DNA of 64,000 nucleotides, taken from NCBI RefSeq assembly GCF_013304735.1, contig NZ_JAAITI010000012.1:1-64000 (forward strand). The letters are read 5' to 3'. Under the pieces are notes generated by a model. That model was not told where the DNA came from and searched no databases. It worked only from the letters and a program-made list of their open reading frames with translations. The translations under genes and the position numbers were made by a program. The DNA comes from Blautia luti (GTDB taxonomy: Bacteria; Bacillota; Clostridia; Lachnospirales; Lachnospiraceae). Below are positions 42,612 through 50,831 of this stretch, piece after piece. How positions within the stretch are numbered: the first letter of the stretch is position 1; each line of letters opens with the position of its first letter.

Positions 42612-43838
42612 TTATTTCCGATACACGAATGCCGGCAGTCCGTCCTCGCCAACCGGAACATTTACAGTTCCCTGGATCAGCGGGCGGGCATAGCGGATAA
42701 AGTCTTCGGTGACATCGGAGCCGTCTTCTGTGATCCATTCCACAGGGACAGTCTTTTCTTCGTTGCAGATAGCGTTGACATCCTCCAGTGTGCATTTCAT
42801 GGAGTACGGGGAATCACTCTGACGTTTAAATGCAATCATCTTTCCGGTTTCACCGTTCAGGGCAGCCTGTACACCAAATTCACCGGCGAGAATTGCCTCC
42901 TGCTGGTCTGTCTCGGAGAGCATGGATGCAGAGCAGCGCTGGCTTACGTTGAGTTCTACAGAGCGGGCTTTGACACCAAGGCGGCTGCGTACAAGATTCT
43001 CAAGGTATTTACCGCAGCCTGCAAGCATCTTGTGGCCGAAAGCGTCGGTACCGGCAGCACTGTCGTATTCGCAGATGAAAGTGCCGTCTTTATCATGAAT
43101 GCCCTCGGATACACAGACGACAACGTTGCAGTTTTTCTCAAAGGCAGCATTAACTTTCTGGAGAAATTCCTCTACATCGAAATCCGTTTCCGGAAGATAA
43201 ATGAGAAGTGGATTGTCTCCGGTGTATTTCCGTGCAAGGGCAGCGGCTCCGGTGAGCCAGCCAGCGTGACGTCCCATGATCTCGATGATGGTGGCAGATT
43301 TTTTCTCATAGACACAGGCGTCCAGGGTGATCTCACGGACAGTGGAAGCCACGTAACGGGCAGCGCTTCCGAAGCCTGGGGTATGGTCCGTATTTACAAG
43401 GTCATTATCAATGGTCTTCGGCTCGCCGAGGATACGGATGTCGCTGCCGATCTTTTCGGCATAGCGGGAAAGCTTGCTGACGGTATCCATGGAATCATTT
43501 CCTCCGATATAAAAGAACCAGCCGATGTTCATCTCCTCGAATTTCCGGAACAGCTTCGGATAAACCGGATCTTCCAGAGATTCCGGAAGTTTGTAACGGC
43601 AGGAGCCAAGATAGGCGCCAGGTGTCCAGGTAAGAGCGCGAAGCTGTTCGCCCGGAAGTGCTTCCTGAAAATCAAGGACTGTTCCGTTTAAAAATCCCTC
43701 AATACCGTTGACCATGCCATAAACGTGGTCGATCTCTTCTGTATGTTTAAGTGCTTCAGATACCACACCGTAAAGACTGCTGTTGATCGCTGCGGTCGGT
43801 CCGCCGGACTGTCCTGCGATAAGGTTCTTTTTTGACAT
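42612..43838 (-). CDS. pfp: Pyrophosphate-dependent 6-phosphofructokinase
   Basis: The 408-residue glycolytic enzyme phosphorylates fructose-6-phosphate. Two positions point to pyrophosphate rather than ATP as donor: GGNDS (residues about 111-115) has Asp where ATP enzymes have Gly, and PKTIDND (about 138-144) has Lys where ATP enzymes have Gly. The active-site TIDND and the substrate segment MGRHAGW are intact. With PPi the step is reversible and saves ATP, common in anaerobes. AGGAGG upstream fixes the start at 43838; a longer in-frame start at 43910 lacks it. TGTTACAAT on the minus strand (43877-43869) is a likely extended -10 promoter. Confidence 0.92.
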   Translation of the reverse strand: MSKKNLIAGQSGGPTAAINSSLYGVVSEALKHTEEIDHVYGMVNGIEGFLNGTVLDFQEALPGEQLRALTWTPGAYLGSCRYKLPESLEDPVYPKLFRKFEEMNIGWFFYIGGNDSMDTVSKLSRYAEKIGSDIRILGEPKTIDNDLVNTDHTPGFGSAARYVASTVREITLDACVYEKKSATIIEIMGRHAGWLTGAAALARKYTGDNPLLIYLPETDFDVEEFLQKVNAAFEKNCNVVVCVSEGIHDKDGTFICEYDSAAGTDAFGHKMLAGCGKYLENLVRSRLGVKARSVELNVSQRCSASMLSETDQQEAILAGEFGVQAALNGETGKMIAFKRQSDSPYSMKCTLEDVNAICNEEKTVPVEWITEDGSDVTEDFIRYARPLIQGTVNVPVGEDGLPAFVYRK

Positions 43839-43994
43839 TCTGATACCTCCTGGGTGTTGTTTTTTTATATTGTAACAGAAATAGGAGAAGATAACATCTA
43901 AAAAAATCACCTTTTTTATAAAAAAATTACTCTATACAAATAGTTATATCATAGTAAAATAGTAGTATAGATAGAGAAAAGAGGTGAAAAAACG

Positions 43995-44225
43995 ATGACA
44001 GTAAAAAAAGTACAGTTTGAGAGCATGGATGAAGTAAACCGTTTTCTTGATGTGACGGAGCATTTTCCGTTTGCAGTGGATCTGAAAAGGGGAAGCAGAA
44101 CAGTAAATGGCAAATCCATTCTTGGAGTTGCATCCATTGGCCTTGGCAGAGAGACGGACTTTTGTGCACATGTGCCGGAGCTTGCGCCGGAGATCACATC
44201 CAGTCTTGGTTTTTGCATGAGGTAG
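43995..44225 (+). CDS. HPr-like domain protein without the phospho-His
   Basis: The 76-residue protein resembles the second half of HPr family phosphocarriers: VDLKRGSRTVNGKSILGVASIGLG matches the conserved VNGKSIMGVMxL helix and strand. The N-terminal histidine that carries phosphate in true HPr (GLHARPA) has no counterpart, so it cannot be a normal PTS carrier. It may be a regulatory or binding relative. AGAGGTG lies 8 nt before the ATG, and a terminator follows, so it stands alone. The closeness to pfp (divergent, 156 nt apart) is suggestive only. Confidence 0.7.
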   Translation: MTVKKVQFESMDEVNRFLDVTEHFPFAVDLKRGSRTVNGKSILGVASIGLGRETDFCAHVPELAPEITSSLGFCMR

Positions 44226-44266
44226 GTTTAAGAGGGGAAAAAATAAATAATGGTTGATCGATGGTG

Positions 44267-44318
44267 AATGAGGATATCGTAAGGTCGCAGAGGCGATGAT
44301 CGATATCCTCATTTTTTT
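44267..44318 (+). terminator. Terminator after the HPr-like gene
   Basis: AATGAGGATATCG pairs with CGATATCCTCATT and is followed by T6-7. Confidence 0.92.
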
Positions 44319-44337
44319 ATATATGACAAATGTAACT

Positions 44338-44357
44338 ATTTAGAAAAAAATCTAAAT
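44338..44357 (+). promoter_or_regulatory. SdpR-type operator, upstream copy
   Basis: ATTTAGAAAAAAATCTAAAT: seven-base arms ATTTAGA and TCTAAAT around six A, ending 5 nt before the -35 box at 44363. The arms and spacing are the same as in the copy at 44394-44413. Confidence 0.8.
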
Positions 44358-44362
44358 ACTTA

Positions 44363-44391
44363 TTGACTGGGAAAAATGGAAATGATATATT
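44363..44391 (+). promoter_or_regulatory. Sigma-A promoter of the sdpR-sdpI pair
   Basis: TTGACT (44363-44368), a 17-nt spacer and TATATT (44386-44391). It is flanked on both sides by copies of the same palindrome. Confidence 0.88.
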
Positions 44392-44393
44392 CT

Positions 44394-44413
44394 ATTTAGA
44401 AATATTTCTAAAT
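44394..44413 (+). promoter_or_regulatory. SdpR-type operator, downstream copy
   Basis: ATTTAGAAATATTTCTAAAT is a perfect 20-bp palindrome that starts 2 nt after the -10 box, covering the transcription start. The centre-to-centre distance to the upstream copy is 56 bp. A dimeric ArsR-type repressor bound at both would shut the promoter, possibly by looping. Confidence 0.85.
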
Positions 44414-44441
44414 ACTATACGAAAGGGGGAAGATATACACG

Positions 44442-44720
44442 ATGGCGTTTGCGGAAACCTTCAAGGCACTTTCGGATCCTGTGCGGAGAGAAATCCTGCA
44501 GCTTCTGAAAAACGGGAAAATGTCAGCCGGAGAGATCGGAGGACATTTTGACATGACAGGTGCAACTATATCCTATCATCTGAAAATTCTGAAGAAAGCA
44601 GATCTTGTGTGGGAGACGAAGGTGAAGAATTTCGTGTATTATGAACTGAATACCACAGTTGTGGAGGAACTGCTTCTGTGGCTTAGTGATCTGAAAGGGG
44701 GAAAGAATGATGAAAGGTGA
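44442..44720 (+). CDS. ArsR-family autorepressor (SdpR-like)
   Basis: The 92-residue winged-helix repressor has AETFKALSDPVRREILQLL at the N-terminus, the recognition helix near MTGATISYHLKILKKADLV and a short wing VKNFVYYELN. There are no metal-binding Cys pairs (the ELCVCDL of ArsR is absent), which fits the SdpR/YvaO branch rather than metal sensors. It overlaps the sdpI-like gene and probably represses the pair through the two palindromes. In B. subtilis SdpI traps SdpR at the membrane when SdpC toxin is present; the same logic is plausible here. Confidence 0.9.
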   Translation: MAFAETFKALSDPVRREILQLLKNGKMSAGEIGGHFDMTGATISYHLKILKKADLVWETKVKNFVYYELNTTVVEELLLWLSDLKGGKNDER

Positions 44721-45366
44721 AGAAAGAAAAGAATTTCTGAAGGAATATAAAATGTCTCTGATCTCCGGGAGTATCCTTACGATCTCGCCGTCACTGGCAG
44801 GGATCCTGCTGTGGAACCGTCTGCCGGAGAAGATCGCAACACATTTTGATCAGCACAATCTGGCCAACGGCTGGAGCAGCAAGCCGATGGCCGTTTTCGG
44901 AATTCCGTTTCTGCTTTTGCTGATCCATCTGTTTTGCGTGTTTTTTACAGCCAATGATCCAAAGAGAAAAAATATCAACAGGCGTATCTTTACCATGACC
45001 CTGTGGCTGGTTCCTGTGGTGTCTGTGATCACCTGCATGTCGATCTATGGTCTTGCTCTGGGTATGGACATTGATATCGGTGTGATCGTGAATATCATGG
45101 TGGGGATCATGTTTATCATCCTCGGAAATTACGTTCATAAGGTGAAACAGAATTATACAGTGGGAATGAAGCTTCCCTGGACCTTGAACAGCGAGGAGAA
45201 CTGGAACCGTACCAACCGTATGACAGGCTGGATACTGATCCTGTCAGGGCTGCTTTTTCTTATGAATTCCCTGCTCCTGAAAACGGAAATTGTTTTTGCG
45301 GTAATTTTGCTGGTCATCCTTGTGCCAATGATCTATTCATTTATTCTTTATAAAAAGGGAATCTGA
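44707..45366 (+). CDS. SdpI-family immunity/membrane protein
   Basis: This 219-residue membrane protein has six hydrophobic segments. The first part carries the DUF1648 pattern (ILLWNRLPEKIATHFDQHNLANGWSSK), with the conserved PxxxxxHF and NG-S residues. The second half holds the SdpI motif (GNYVHKVKQNYTVGMKLPWTLNSEENW-RTNR). SdpI both protects the cell from the SdpC peptide and signals by capturing SdpR. No sdpC or sdpAB gene is in the window, so it may defend against peptides made by others or have another envelope role. Start is ATG 44707 or 44710; AAAGGGGG lies 5-8 nt upstream. It overlaps the repressor gene by 14 nt. Confidence 0.88.
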   Translation: MMKGEERKEFLKEYKMSLISGSILTISPSLAGILLWNRLPEKIATHFDQHNLANGWSSKPMAVFGIPFLLLLIHLFCVFFTANDPKRKNINRRIFTMTLWLVPVVSVITCMSIYGLALGMDIDIGVIVNIMVGIMFIILGNYVHKVKQNYTVGMKLPWTLNSEENWNRTNRMTGWILILSGLLFLMNSLLLKTEIVFAVILLVILVPMIYSFILYKKGI

Positions 45367-45381
45367 GAAAATAATTTCGGA

Positions 45382-45422
45382 CCGTCACTGTCAGAAAAAA
45401 GGCAGTGGCGGCTTCTTTTTTA
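45382..45422 (+). terminator. Terminator after the sdpI-like gene
   Basis: CCGTCACTG pairs with CAGTGGCGG (one G-T pair), followed by CTTCTTTTTTAT. Confidence 0.9.
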
Positions 45423-45523
45423 TCAAAAAATAATGTTCAAACAAAGCGGTACGTGATATGATAATGTCATACAAAAGCATTTCCTCGAACACTATAAACA
45501 GACAGCAGACAGGAGGGATCATT

Positions 45524-45955
45524 ATGACAGAATTAAGCCGTTTTCAAAAAGATGTGGAAGTTGCTGCCACTGCTCTTGAAATGCGGGCGGAGAACGAGGA
45601 TGCCAAAGAAGAGGCCATTCATCTTTACCGGAAATTCGGAAGTACCAAACAGGAGCCGCTGCGGCTGGCAGTTGCCCTGCGGGGATATTTTCTGGAGGAA
45701 GGTGTGGAGGAAGAGGAACGCGCGCATTATGGAGCATATCTTAAGAAAAGGATCCGTCCGGCTGTGGAACGCCTGATTCTGGAAGATGACTGGGAAAAGA
45801 TCGAGAAGCTTTATGAGAACGAATGGTTTGGGGAACAGGAGCTGGAGGTGTTCCTGAAACTGGCTGAAGAGTGGAGGAGACCTGCAGCGCTGATGGGACT
45901 TCTCCATTTGAAAAAAGCAAATTATGGATTTAAAGAGAAGAAATTCGAGCTGTGA
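45524..45955 (+). CDS. Helical protein of unknown function heading the VWA/MoxR cassette
   Basis: The 143-residue acidic protein appears all-helical, with many Glu, Lys, Leu and Arg residues in repeat-like stretches (EAIHLYRKFG, AVALRGYFLEEG, VERLILEDDWEKIEKLYEN, FLKLAEEWRRPAALMGLLHLK). The helix lengths suggest a helical-repeat fold, but no family is recognised. AGGAGG at 45511-45516, 7 nt upstream, fixes ATG 45524. The next gene starts within 35 nt and encodes a VWA-like protein, followed with overlap by a MoxR-type ATPase, so all three probably act together, perhaps with this one as an adaptor. Confidence 0.75.
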   Translation: MTELSRFQKDVEVAATALEMRAENEDAKEEAIHLYRKFGSTKQEPLRLAVALRGYFLEEGVEEEERAHYGAYLKKRIRPAVERLILEDDWEKIEKLYENEWFGEQELEVFLKLAEEWRRPAALMGLLHLKKANYGFKEKKFEL

Positions 45956-45989
45956 TTTTTTCAGGAAATCGGGAATGGAGGCGGATTCG

Positions 45990-47276
45990 GTGGAACGGAG
46001 GCAGGAAGAGCTTGGAATACATATCCTGGAAAATATAAGGAACGAACTGTACTACTATTTTCCATATCTGGACGGTGCTTTTGCCTGCATTTCCGGGAAG
46101 GGCTCAGAGCAGACCGGAACTATTGGAACAGATGGAGCTTTTTTTCTTTTTTCCCCGGAATATCTTCTGAAGCTTTATGTAAAAAAGCCGGAGGCAGTGC
46201 GAAGAGGTTATCTGCATATGCTGCTGCACTGTCTGTATCTGCACCTTTTTCGGGAGGATCAGGAGGACAGACGCTTATGGAACCTGGCCTGTGATATTGC
46301 GGTGGAACAGATCATTTCCAGGGAAAAGATCCCGATTCTGGAGACAGGCGGCGATGCGAAAAAAATCCGTGAAAAGGTTTTTCATATTCTGGGAGACAGG
46401 TCGGATTCCGCAGAAAAGATATGCCGGAAGCTGAAGGAACAGGCTTTTCCGTTTCACCTGGAAGAACTGGAGGAAGCCTTTCATTTTGATGACCACACCC
46501 TGTGGGACACCTGCACAGGAGAAAAAGGAAAAAGAACAAAGGAAAAATGGAACAAGCTTCTTTCCTATACTGCCGCAAACCGTCAGGATCACCGGAAACG
46601 GCGGGGAAGTCAGAAAGGGGACCAGAAGGAAGAGGCAGGAACGGTAAGATCCGGAAGGTACGATTACAAAAAGTTTCTCCGTCAGTTTTCTGTGCTGCGG
46701 GAAGAGGTGGAGCTGGATACGGAAAGCTTTGATTATATTTTTTATAATTACGGGATGGAGCATTATGGAAATCTTCCGCTGATCGAGCCGCTGGAATATA
46801 AGGAAGTGAACCGTCTGGAGGAGCTGGTGATCGCCATTGATACTTCCGGCTCCTGCGATGGAGAGACTGTGCGGAGATTTCTTGGAGAAACGTATTCCAT
46901 TCTCAGTGAAAAAGAGAATTTTTTCCATAAAATGAAGGTGTACCTGATCCAGTGTGATTGCTGTATCCAGGATGTTAAGGTGATCCATTCCGAGGAAGAA
47001 TGGAAGGAATACAGCAAAAATATCACCATACAGGGCCGGGGAGGAACGGATTTCCGGCCGGTGTTCCGGTATGTGAAGGAGCAGCAGGAGAAAAAAGAAA
47101 TCCGCAGTCTTAAAGCTCTGATCTATTTTACAGACGGGGATGGGATATATCCCGGAAGCAAACCGGATTATGAAACGGCCTTTGTGTTTTTACATAAAAC
47201 AGAAAAAATGGAGCTTGTTCCGCCCTGGGCGATCCGGCTTGTGGCAGAACAGGAAGGAGTGCGTTACAGAACATGA
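45990..47276 (+). CDS. DUF2201/VWA-like putative metallopeptidase
   Basis: The 428-residue protein has an N-terminal DUF2201 domain (about 1-250) with HMLLHCLYLH, an HxxxHxxxxH-like metal site resembling HEXXH-type peptidases but with Leu where a catalytic Glu would be. A basic linker follows, then a C-terminal VWA-like domain (about 290-428) with a MIDAS motif DTSGSCDGE and later GGTDFRP and FTDGDGIYP. Such proteins pair with MoxR ATPases. GTG 45990 is chosen because GGAGG (45977-45981) lies 8 nt upstream; ATG 45975 is an alternative. It overlaps the ATPase gene by ATGA. The substrate is unknown. Confidence 0.8.
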   Translation: MERRQEELGIHILENIRNELYYYFPYLDGAFACISGKGSEQTGTIGTDGAFFLFSPEYLLKLYVKKPEAVRRGYLHMLLHCLYLHLFREDQEDRRLWNLACDIAVEQIISREKIPILETGGDAKKIREKVFHILGDRSDSAEKICRKLKEQAFPFHLEELEEAFHFDDHTLWDTCTGEKGKRTKEKWNKLLSYTAANRQDHRKRRGSQKGDQKEEAGTVRSGRYDYKKFLRQFSVLREEVELDTESFDYIFYNYGMEHYGNLPLIEPLEYKEVNRLEELVIAIDTSGSCDGETVRRFLGETYSILSEKENFFHKMKVYLIQCDCCIQDVKVIHSEEEWKEYSKNITIQGRGGTDFRPVFRYVKEQQEKKEIRSLKALIYFTDGDGIYPGSKPDYETAFVFLHKTEKMELVPPWAIRLVAEQEGVRYRT

Positions 47277-48793
47277 ACATAAAAGAGGCAAAAGAAGAGA
47301 TCAAACATACCTTACTGGCTTACAACCGGAAGGATGCAGCCGGGCGCTATACATTTCCCAAACTCCGGCAGCGTCCCATCCTGCTTATGGGGCCTCCCGG
47401 AATCGGGAAAACAGCGATCATGGAGCAGGTGGCAGAGGAATGTAATGTAGGTCTGGTAGCCTATACCATTACCCATCATACAAGACAGAGCGCGGTAGGA
47501 CTGCCAAGGATCGTGACCCGGTGCTACAACGGAAAAGAGGTCAGCATCACAGAGTATACCTTAAGCGAGATCATTGCTTCTGTGTATGATTGTATGGAAC
47601 GTACCGGAAAGAAGGAGGGAATCCTGTTTATCGATGAGATCAACTGTGTCTCCGAGACACTTGCGCCTACCATGCTGCAGTTCCTTCAGAACAAGACCTT
47701 CGGAAGCCACAGTGTGCCGGAAGGATGGCTGATTGCGGCAGCAGGAAATCCTCCGGAATATAATAAATCGGTCCGGGAGTTTGATATTGTAACACTGGAC
47801 CGTGTGCGGAGGATGGATATCGAGGCAGATCTTGAGGTGTGGATGGAGTATGCCTGGAAAAAGGAGATCCACGGATCAATCCTGGCTTATCTCGGCATGA
47901 AAAAGGATCATTTTTATTCTGTGGAGAATACAGTGGACGGGAAATTCTTCGTGACAGCAAGAGGCTGGGAAGACCTGTCTGAGATCCTGAAGGCTTATGA
48001 GGAGCTGGGCGTGGAGATCACAGAGAATCTGGTCGGGGAGTATTTATGCAGAGAGGAGATCGCAAGAAGCTTTTTTGCCAGCTATCAGCTGTATCGGAAG
48101 TACGGAGAGGACTATGGCCTGGAACGTCTGCTTTCCGGAGAGATGCCGGAGGAGGAACAGCAGAAAAAGGTAAAAATGGCGAAGGAAGCTTCCTTTGAGG
48201 AACGCTTCCTTGTGACAGGGCTTCTGCTTGACGGTCTGAACGGAGGTTTTCTGACCTATGAGAAGATGGATGGTGAGACAGGTGCTGTTTATCAGGAACT
48301 TCTGCATCTGAAAGCTTTTCTTCAGGATAAAAAGGACATGACAGCGCTGGATGAATTTACAGATATGAAGAAGAAAAGTCTGGCTGTCCGTCTGGAGGCG
48401 GAGCTTCTTACCGCAGATCAGCAGACTACGGAAGAGCTTGTGATCCGCACTCTGGAGGAATTCAGCCTTACTATCCGAAAGGAGCATATTACAGAAACAG
48501 AGGCTGGCTTTGAACGGATCCGGCAGCTGTTTACGGAAATGGCGGAGAAGAGAAAGGCCTGTGCGAAAAAGATCAGCGGGGAGCTGGAACAGGCATTTAC
48601 ATTTATGAAGGAATGCTTCGGGGACGGACAGGAAACGGTGCTTTTTGTCACCGGATTGACCAGGAACAGCCATGCGGCGGCCTTTATCCGGGAGTATGGC
48701 TGTGATCCTTATTTTGCCTGTAGTGAGAAGCTTCTTTACTGGAAGCAGGAGAAAAAGCTTCAGGAGGAATGTGCATCGCTATTAGAAATATGA
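47273..48793 (+). CDS. MoxR-type AAA+ ATPase
   Basis: The 506-residue protein has a MoxR/RavA-type AAA+ module (about 20-260): Walker A LMGPPGIGKTA (about 37-47), Walker B ILFIDEINCVSE, sensor 1 LIAAAGNPPEYNKS and an Arg-finger-like LDRVRRMDI. The second half (about 270-506) is helical and rich in Glu and Lys, probably a coiled adaptor region without a known domain. MoxR ATPases act as chaperone-like remodelers for VWA partners, loading metals or assembling complexes. It overlaps the VWA gene by 4 nt; no terminator is evident before purC. Confidence 0.87.
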   Translation: MNIKEAKEEIKHTLLAYNRKDAAGRYTFPKLRQRPILLMGPPGIGKTAIMEQVAEECNVGLVAYTITHHTRQSAVGLPRIVTRCYNGKEVSITEYTLSEIIASVYDCMERTGKKEGILFIDEINCVSETLAPTMLQFLQNKTFGSHSVPEGWLIAAAGNPPEYNKSVREFDIVTLDRVRRMDIEADLEVWMEYAWKKEIHGSILAYLGMKKDHFYSVENTVDGKFFVTARGWEDLSEILKAYEELGVEITENLVGEYLCREEIARSFFASYQLYRKYGEDYGLERLLSGEMPEEEQQKKVKMAKEASFEERFLVTGLLLDGLNGGFLTYEKMDGETGAVYQELLHLKAFLQDKKDMTALDEFTDMKKKSLAVRLEAELLTADQQTTEELVIRTLEEFSLTIRKEHITETEAGFERIRQLFTEMAEKRKACAKKISGELEQAFTFMKECFGDGQETVLFVTGLTRNSHAAAFIREYGCDPYFACSEKLLYWKQEKKLQEECASLLEI

Positions 48794-48917
48794 ATGATCC
48801 CTTAACGAATACTTATGACTGAAAGGGGCCTGACATCTTGACAGGAGGGCTTGTGAGGTGATACGGTAACGGTGTCGAAAACAAAAATCAAATAACCGAA
48901 TGATGAGGTGTGAGAAC

Positions 48918-49790
48918 ATGCAGGAATTAAAACCAATCAAAGAAGGTAAAGTACGTGAGATCTATGACAATGGAGACAGTCTGATCATGGTTGCAACAGA
49001 CCGTATCAGCTGCTTTGACGTAATTCTGAATAACGAAGTTACAAAGAAAGGTGCTGTACTGACCCAGATGTCCAAATTCTGGTTTGACATGACTGAGGAC
49101 ATTCTTCCGAACCACATGATCTCTGTAGATACCAAGGATATGCCGGAGTTTTTCCAGCAGGAGAAATTCGAAGGAAAATCCATGATGTGCCGTAAACTGA
49201 ACATGCTGCCGATCGAGTGTATCGTACGTGGATACATCACAGGAAGCGGCTGGGCAAGCTACAAGGAGAACGGCACTGTATGCGGCATCAAGCTTCCAGA
49301 GGGACTGAAGGAATCCGACAAGCTGCCTGAGCCGATCTACACACCATCTACCAAGGCTGAGATCGGTGATCACGATGAGAATATTTCCTTTGAGCAGAGT
49401 ATCGATCATCTTGAGAAATACTTCCCGGGAAAAGGACGCGAGTATGCAGAAAAGCTTCGTGACAACACCATTGCTCTTTACAAAAAATGTGCAGAGTATG
49501 CACTCAGCAAGGGAATCATCATTGCAGATACAAAATTTGAGTTTGGTCTTGATGAGGACGGAAACATGGTCATCGGTGATGAGATGCTGACACCGGACAG
49601 CTCCCGTTTCTGGCCGGCAGAAGGCTATGAACCAGGACATGGTCAGCCATCCTTTGACAAACAGTTTGCACGTGACTGGCTGAAAGCCAATCCGGACAAC
49701 GACTGGACACTTCCGCAGGAGATCGTTGACAAGACTATTGAGAAATATCTCCAGGCATACAAAATGCTTACAGGAAAAGAACTGGCCTGA
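48918..49790 (+). CDS. purC: SAICAR synthetase
   Basis: The 290-residue enzyme joins CAIR and aspartate in purine synthesis. Family motifs are clear: [10 protein letters not shown] at the start, [10 protein letters not shown], the [17 protein letters not shown] segment and [22 protein letters not shown]. The length fits the longer form found in many clostridia and eukaryotes rather than the 235-residue E. coli type. GAGGTG sits 8 nt before ATG 48918; two earlier ATGs at 48900/48903 have no site. No other pur genes adjoin it. A TTGACA at 48838 lies upstream without a good -10 box, and no purine riboswitch was found in the 124-nt gap. Confidence 0.96.
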   Translation: MQELKPIKEGKVREIYDNGDSLIMVATDRISCFDVILNNEVTKKGAVLTQMSKFWFDMTEDILPNHMISVDTKDMPEFFQQEKFEGKSMMCRKLNMLPIECIVRGYITGSGWASYKENGTVCGIKLPEGLKESDKLPEPIYTPSTKAEIGDHDENISFEQSIDHLEKYFPGKGREYAEKLRDNTIALYKKCAEYALSKGIIIADTKFEFGLDEDGNMVIGDEMLTPDSSRFWPAEGYEPGHGQPSFDKQFARDWLKANPDNDWTLPQEIVDKTIEKYLQAYKMLTGKELA

Positions 49791-49828
49791 AAAATAACAG
49801 CAGCTCTGAAATAGAATATATCTTACAA

Positions 49829-49862
49829 GCCGCTTCGGATGCCCATTCCGAGGCGGTTTTCT
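49829..49862 (+). terminator. Terminator after purC
   Basis: CCGCTTCGGA (49830-49839) pairs with TCCGAGGCGG (49847-49856, one G-T pair), followed by TTTTCTTTC. Confidence 0.9.
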
Positions 49863-49894
49863 TTCTATATAAAATTATGATAAAAACAAAACGG

Positions 49895-49923
49895 TTGCAA
49901 GAAAACAGAGGGGTATTTATAAT
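49895..49923 (+). promoter_or_regulatory. Sigma-A promoter of the sortase gene
   Basis: TTGCAA (49895-49900), a 17-nt spacer and TATAAT (49918-49923), about 40 nt before the start codon. Confidence 0.85.
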
Positions 49924-49968
49924 AAATACAGAAACCAGGCAATCCTGACAGATCAAAGGAGAGTGATT

Positions 49969-50790
49969 ATGAGCAGGAAAGACAAGGAAAAGAAGAAGAA
50001 AAAAACAACAGGAGATTATATTCTCACTTTTGTACTGATCGTGGCAATCTGCGTATTCTGCTATGCAGCTTTTAACCTGTATCATATTTATACAGAATAT
50101 AAAAAAGGCACAGATGAGTATAACAGTATCTCGGAAATGGCAGTAACAGAGCGTGATCCGGATGATACCGAAGATCTGGGACAGCCGGAGAACCAGCCGA
50201 CAGCTCCCATAAGCATTGATTTTGCATCGCTTAAGAGTATTAATGATGATGTAATTGGCTGGATTTACATGGAAGCACTGCCGCAGATCAGTTATCCGGT
50301 GGTACAGGGAGAAGATAACAATACGTATCTGCATCAGACATATGAGAAAAATTATAATTTTGCAGGAACCATCTTTATTGATTATGAAAATAAAAGAGAT
50401 TTCAGTGACTGCAATACGCTGGTGTATGGCCATAATATGAAAAATGGTTCCATGTTTGGAATGCTGAAGAAATACAGAGCTGATGAGACGCTTTACAATA
50501 CCAGTAAATATTTCTGGATTCTCACTCCGGAGAAGAATTACCGATATGAGATTATTGCGGCATATACCACTTCTGTAAACAGTGAGACGTATACGTTGTT
50601 TAAAGGGCCTGGCAGCGAATTTCTGGAGTATGAGAAAAAGATGTTTCAGAATTCCGAGATCCAAACAGATGCCAGTGCAGAAGATGCAGATGTGAAGGAC
50701 AAAATTGTTACATTGTCCACCTGTACCGGAAACCAGGCAACCCGTTTTGTAGTACAGGGGAAACGGGTGAACGCAGTGGATCCGCAGTAG
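49969..50790 (+). CDS. srtB: Class B sortase
   Basis: The 273-residue protein is a membrane-anchored transpeptidase with an N-terminal anchor (about 14-40), a linker and a sortase B domain (about 75-273). The catalytic triad is visible: His155 in VYGHNM, Cys252 in LSTCTG and Arg259 in TRFVVQG. Sortase B enzymes attach a few surface proteins, often heme or pilus proteins, to peptidoglycan through NPQTN-like signals. No sorting-signal protein is encoded nearby, so its substrate lies elsewhere. AAAGGAGAG 7 nt upstream fixes ATG 49969. It is followed closely by the sirtuin gene (41 nt), which may share the transcript. Confidence 0.93.
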   Translation: MSRKDKEKKKKKTTGDYILTFVLIVAICVFCYAAFNLYHIYTEYKKGTDEYNSISEMAVTERDPDDTEDLGQPENQPTAPISIDFASLKSINDDVIGWIYMEALPQISYPVVQGEDNNTYLHQTYEKNYNFAGTIFIDYENKRDFSDCNTLVYGHNMKNGSMFGMLKKYRADETLYNTSKYFWILTPEKNYRYEIIAAYTTSVNSETYTLFKGPGSEFLEYEKKMFQNSEIQTDASAEDADVKDKIVTLSTCTGNQATRFVVQGKRVNAVDPQ

Positions 50791-50831
50791 ATTTTTTTTG
50801 CACAACAAAAATAAACGGGAGGAAGAACGAT

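Noticed and set aside
42579-43691. 370-codon plus-strand frame opposite pfp
   Set aside because: Pfp has all family motifs on the minus strand; the opposite frame is a shadow.
48794-48917. Purine riboswitch before purC
   Set aside because: The gap lacks the three-way junction and conserved loops expected for a guanine/adenine aptamer.
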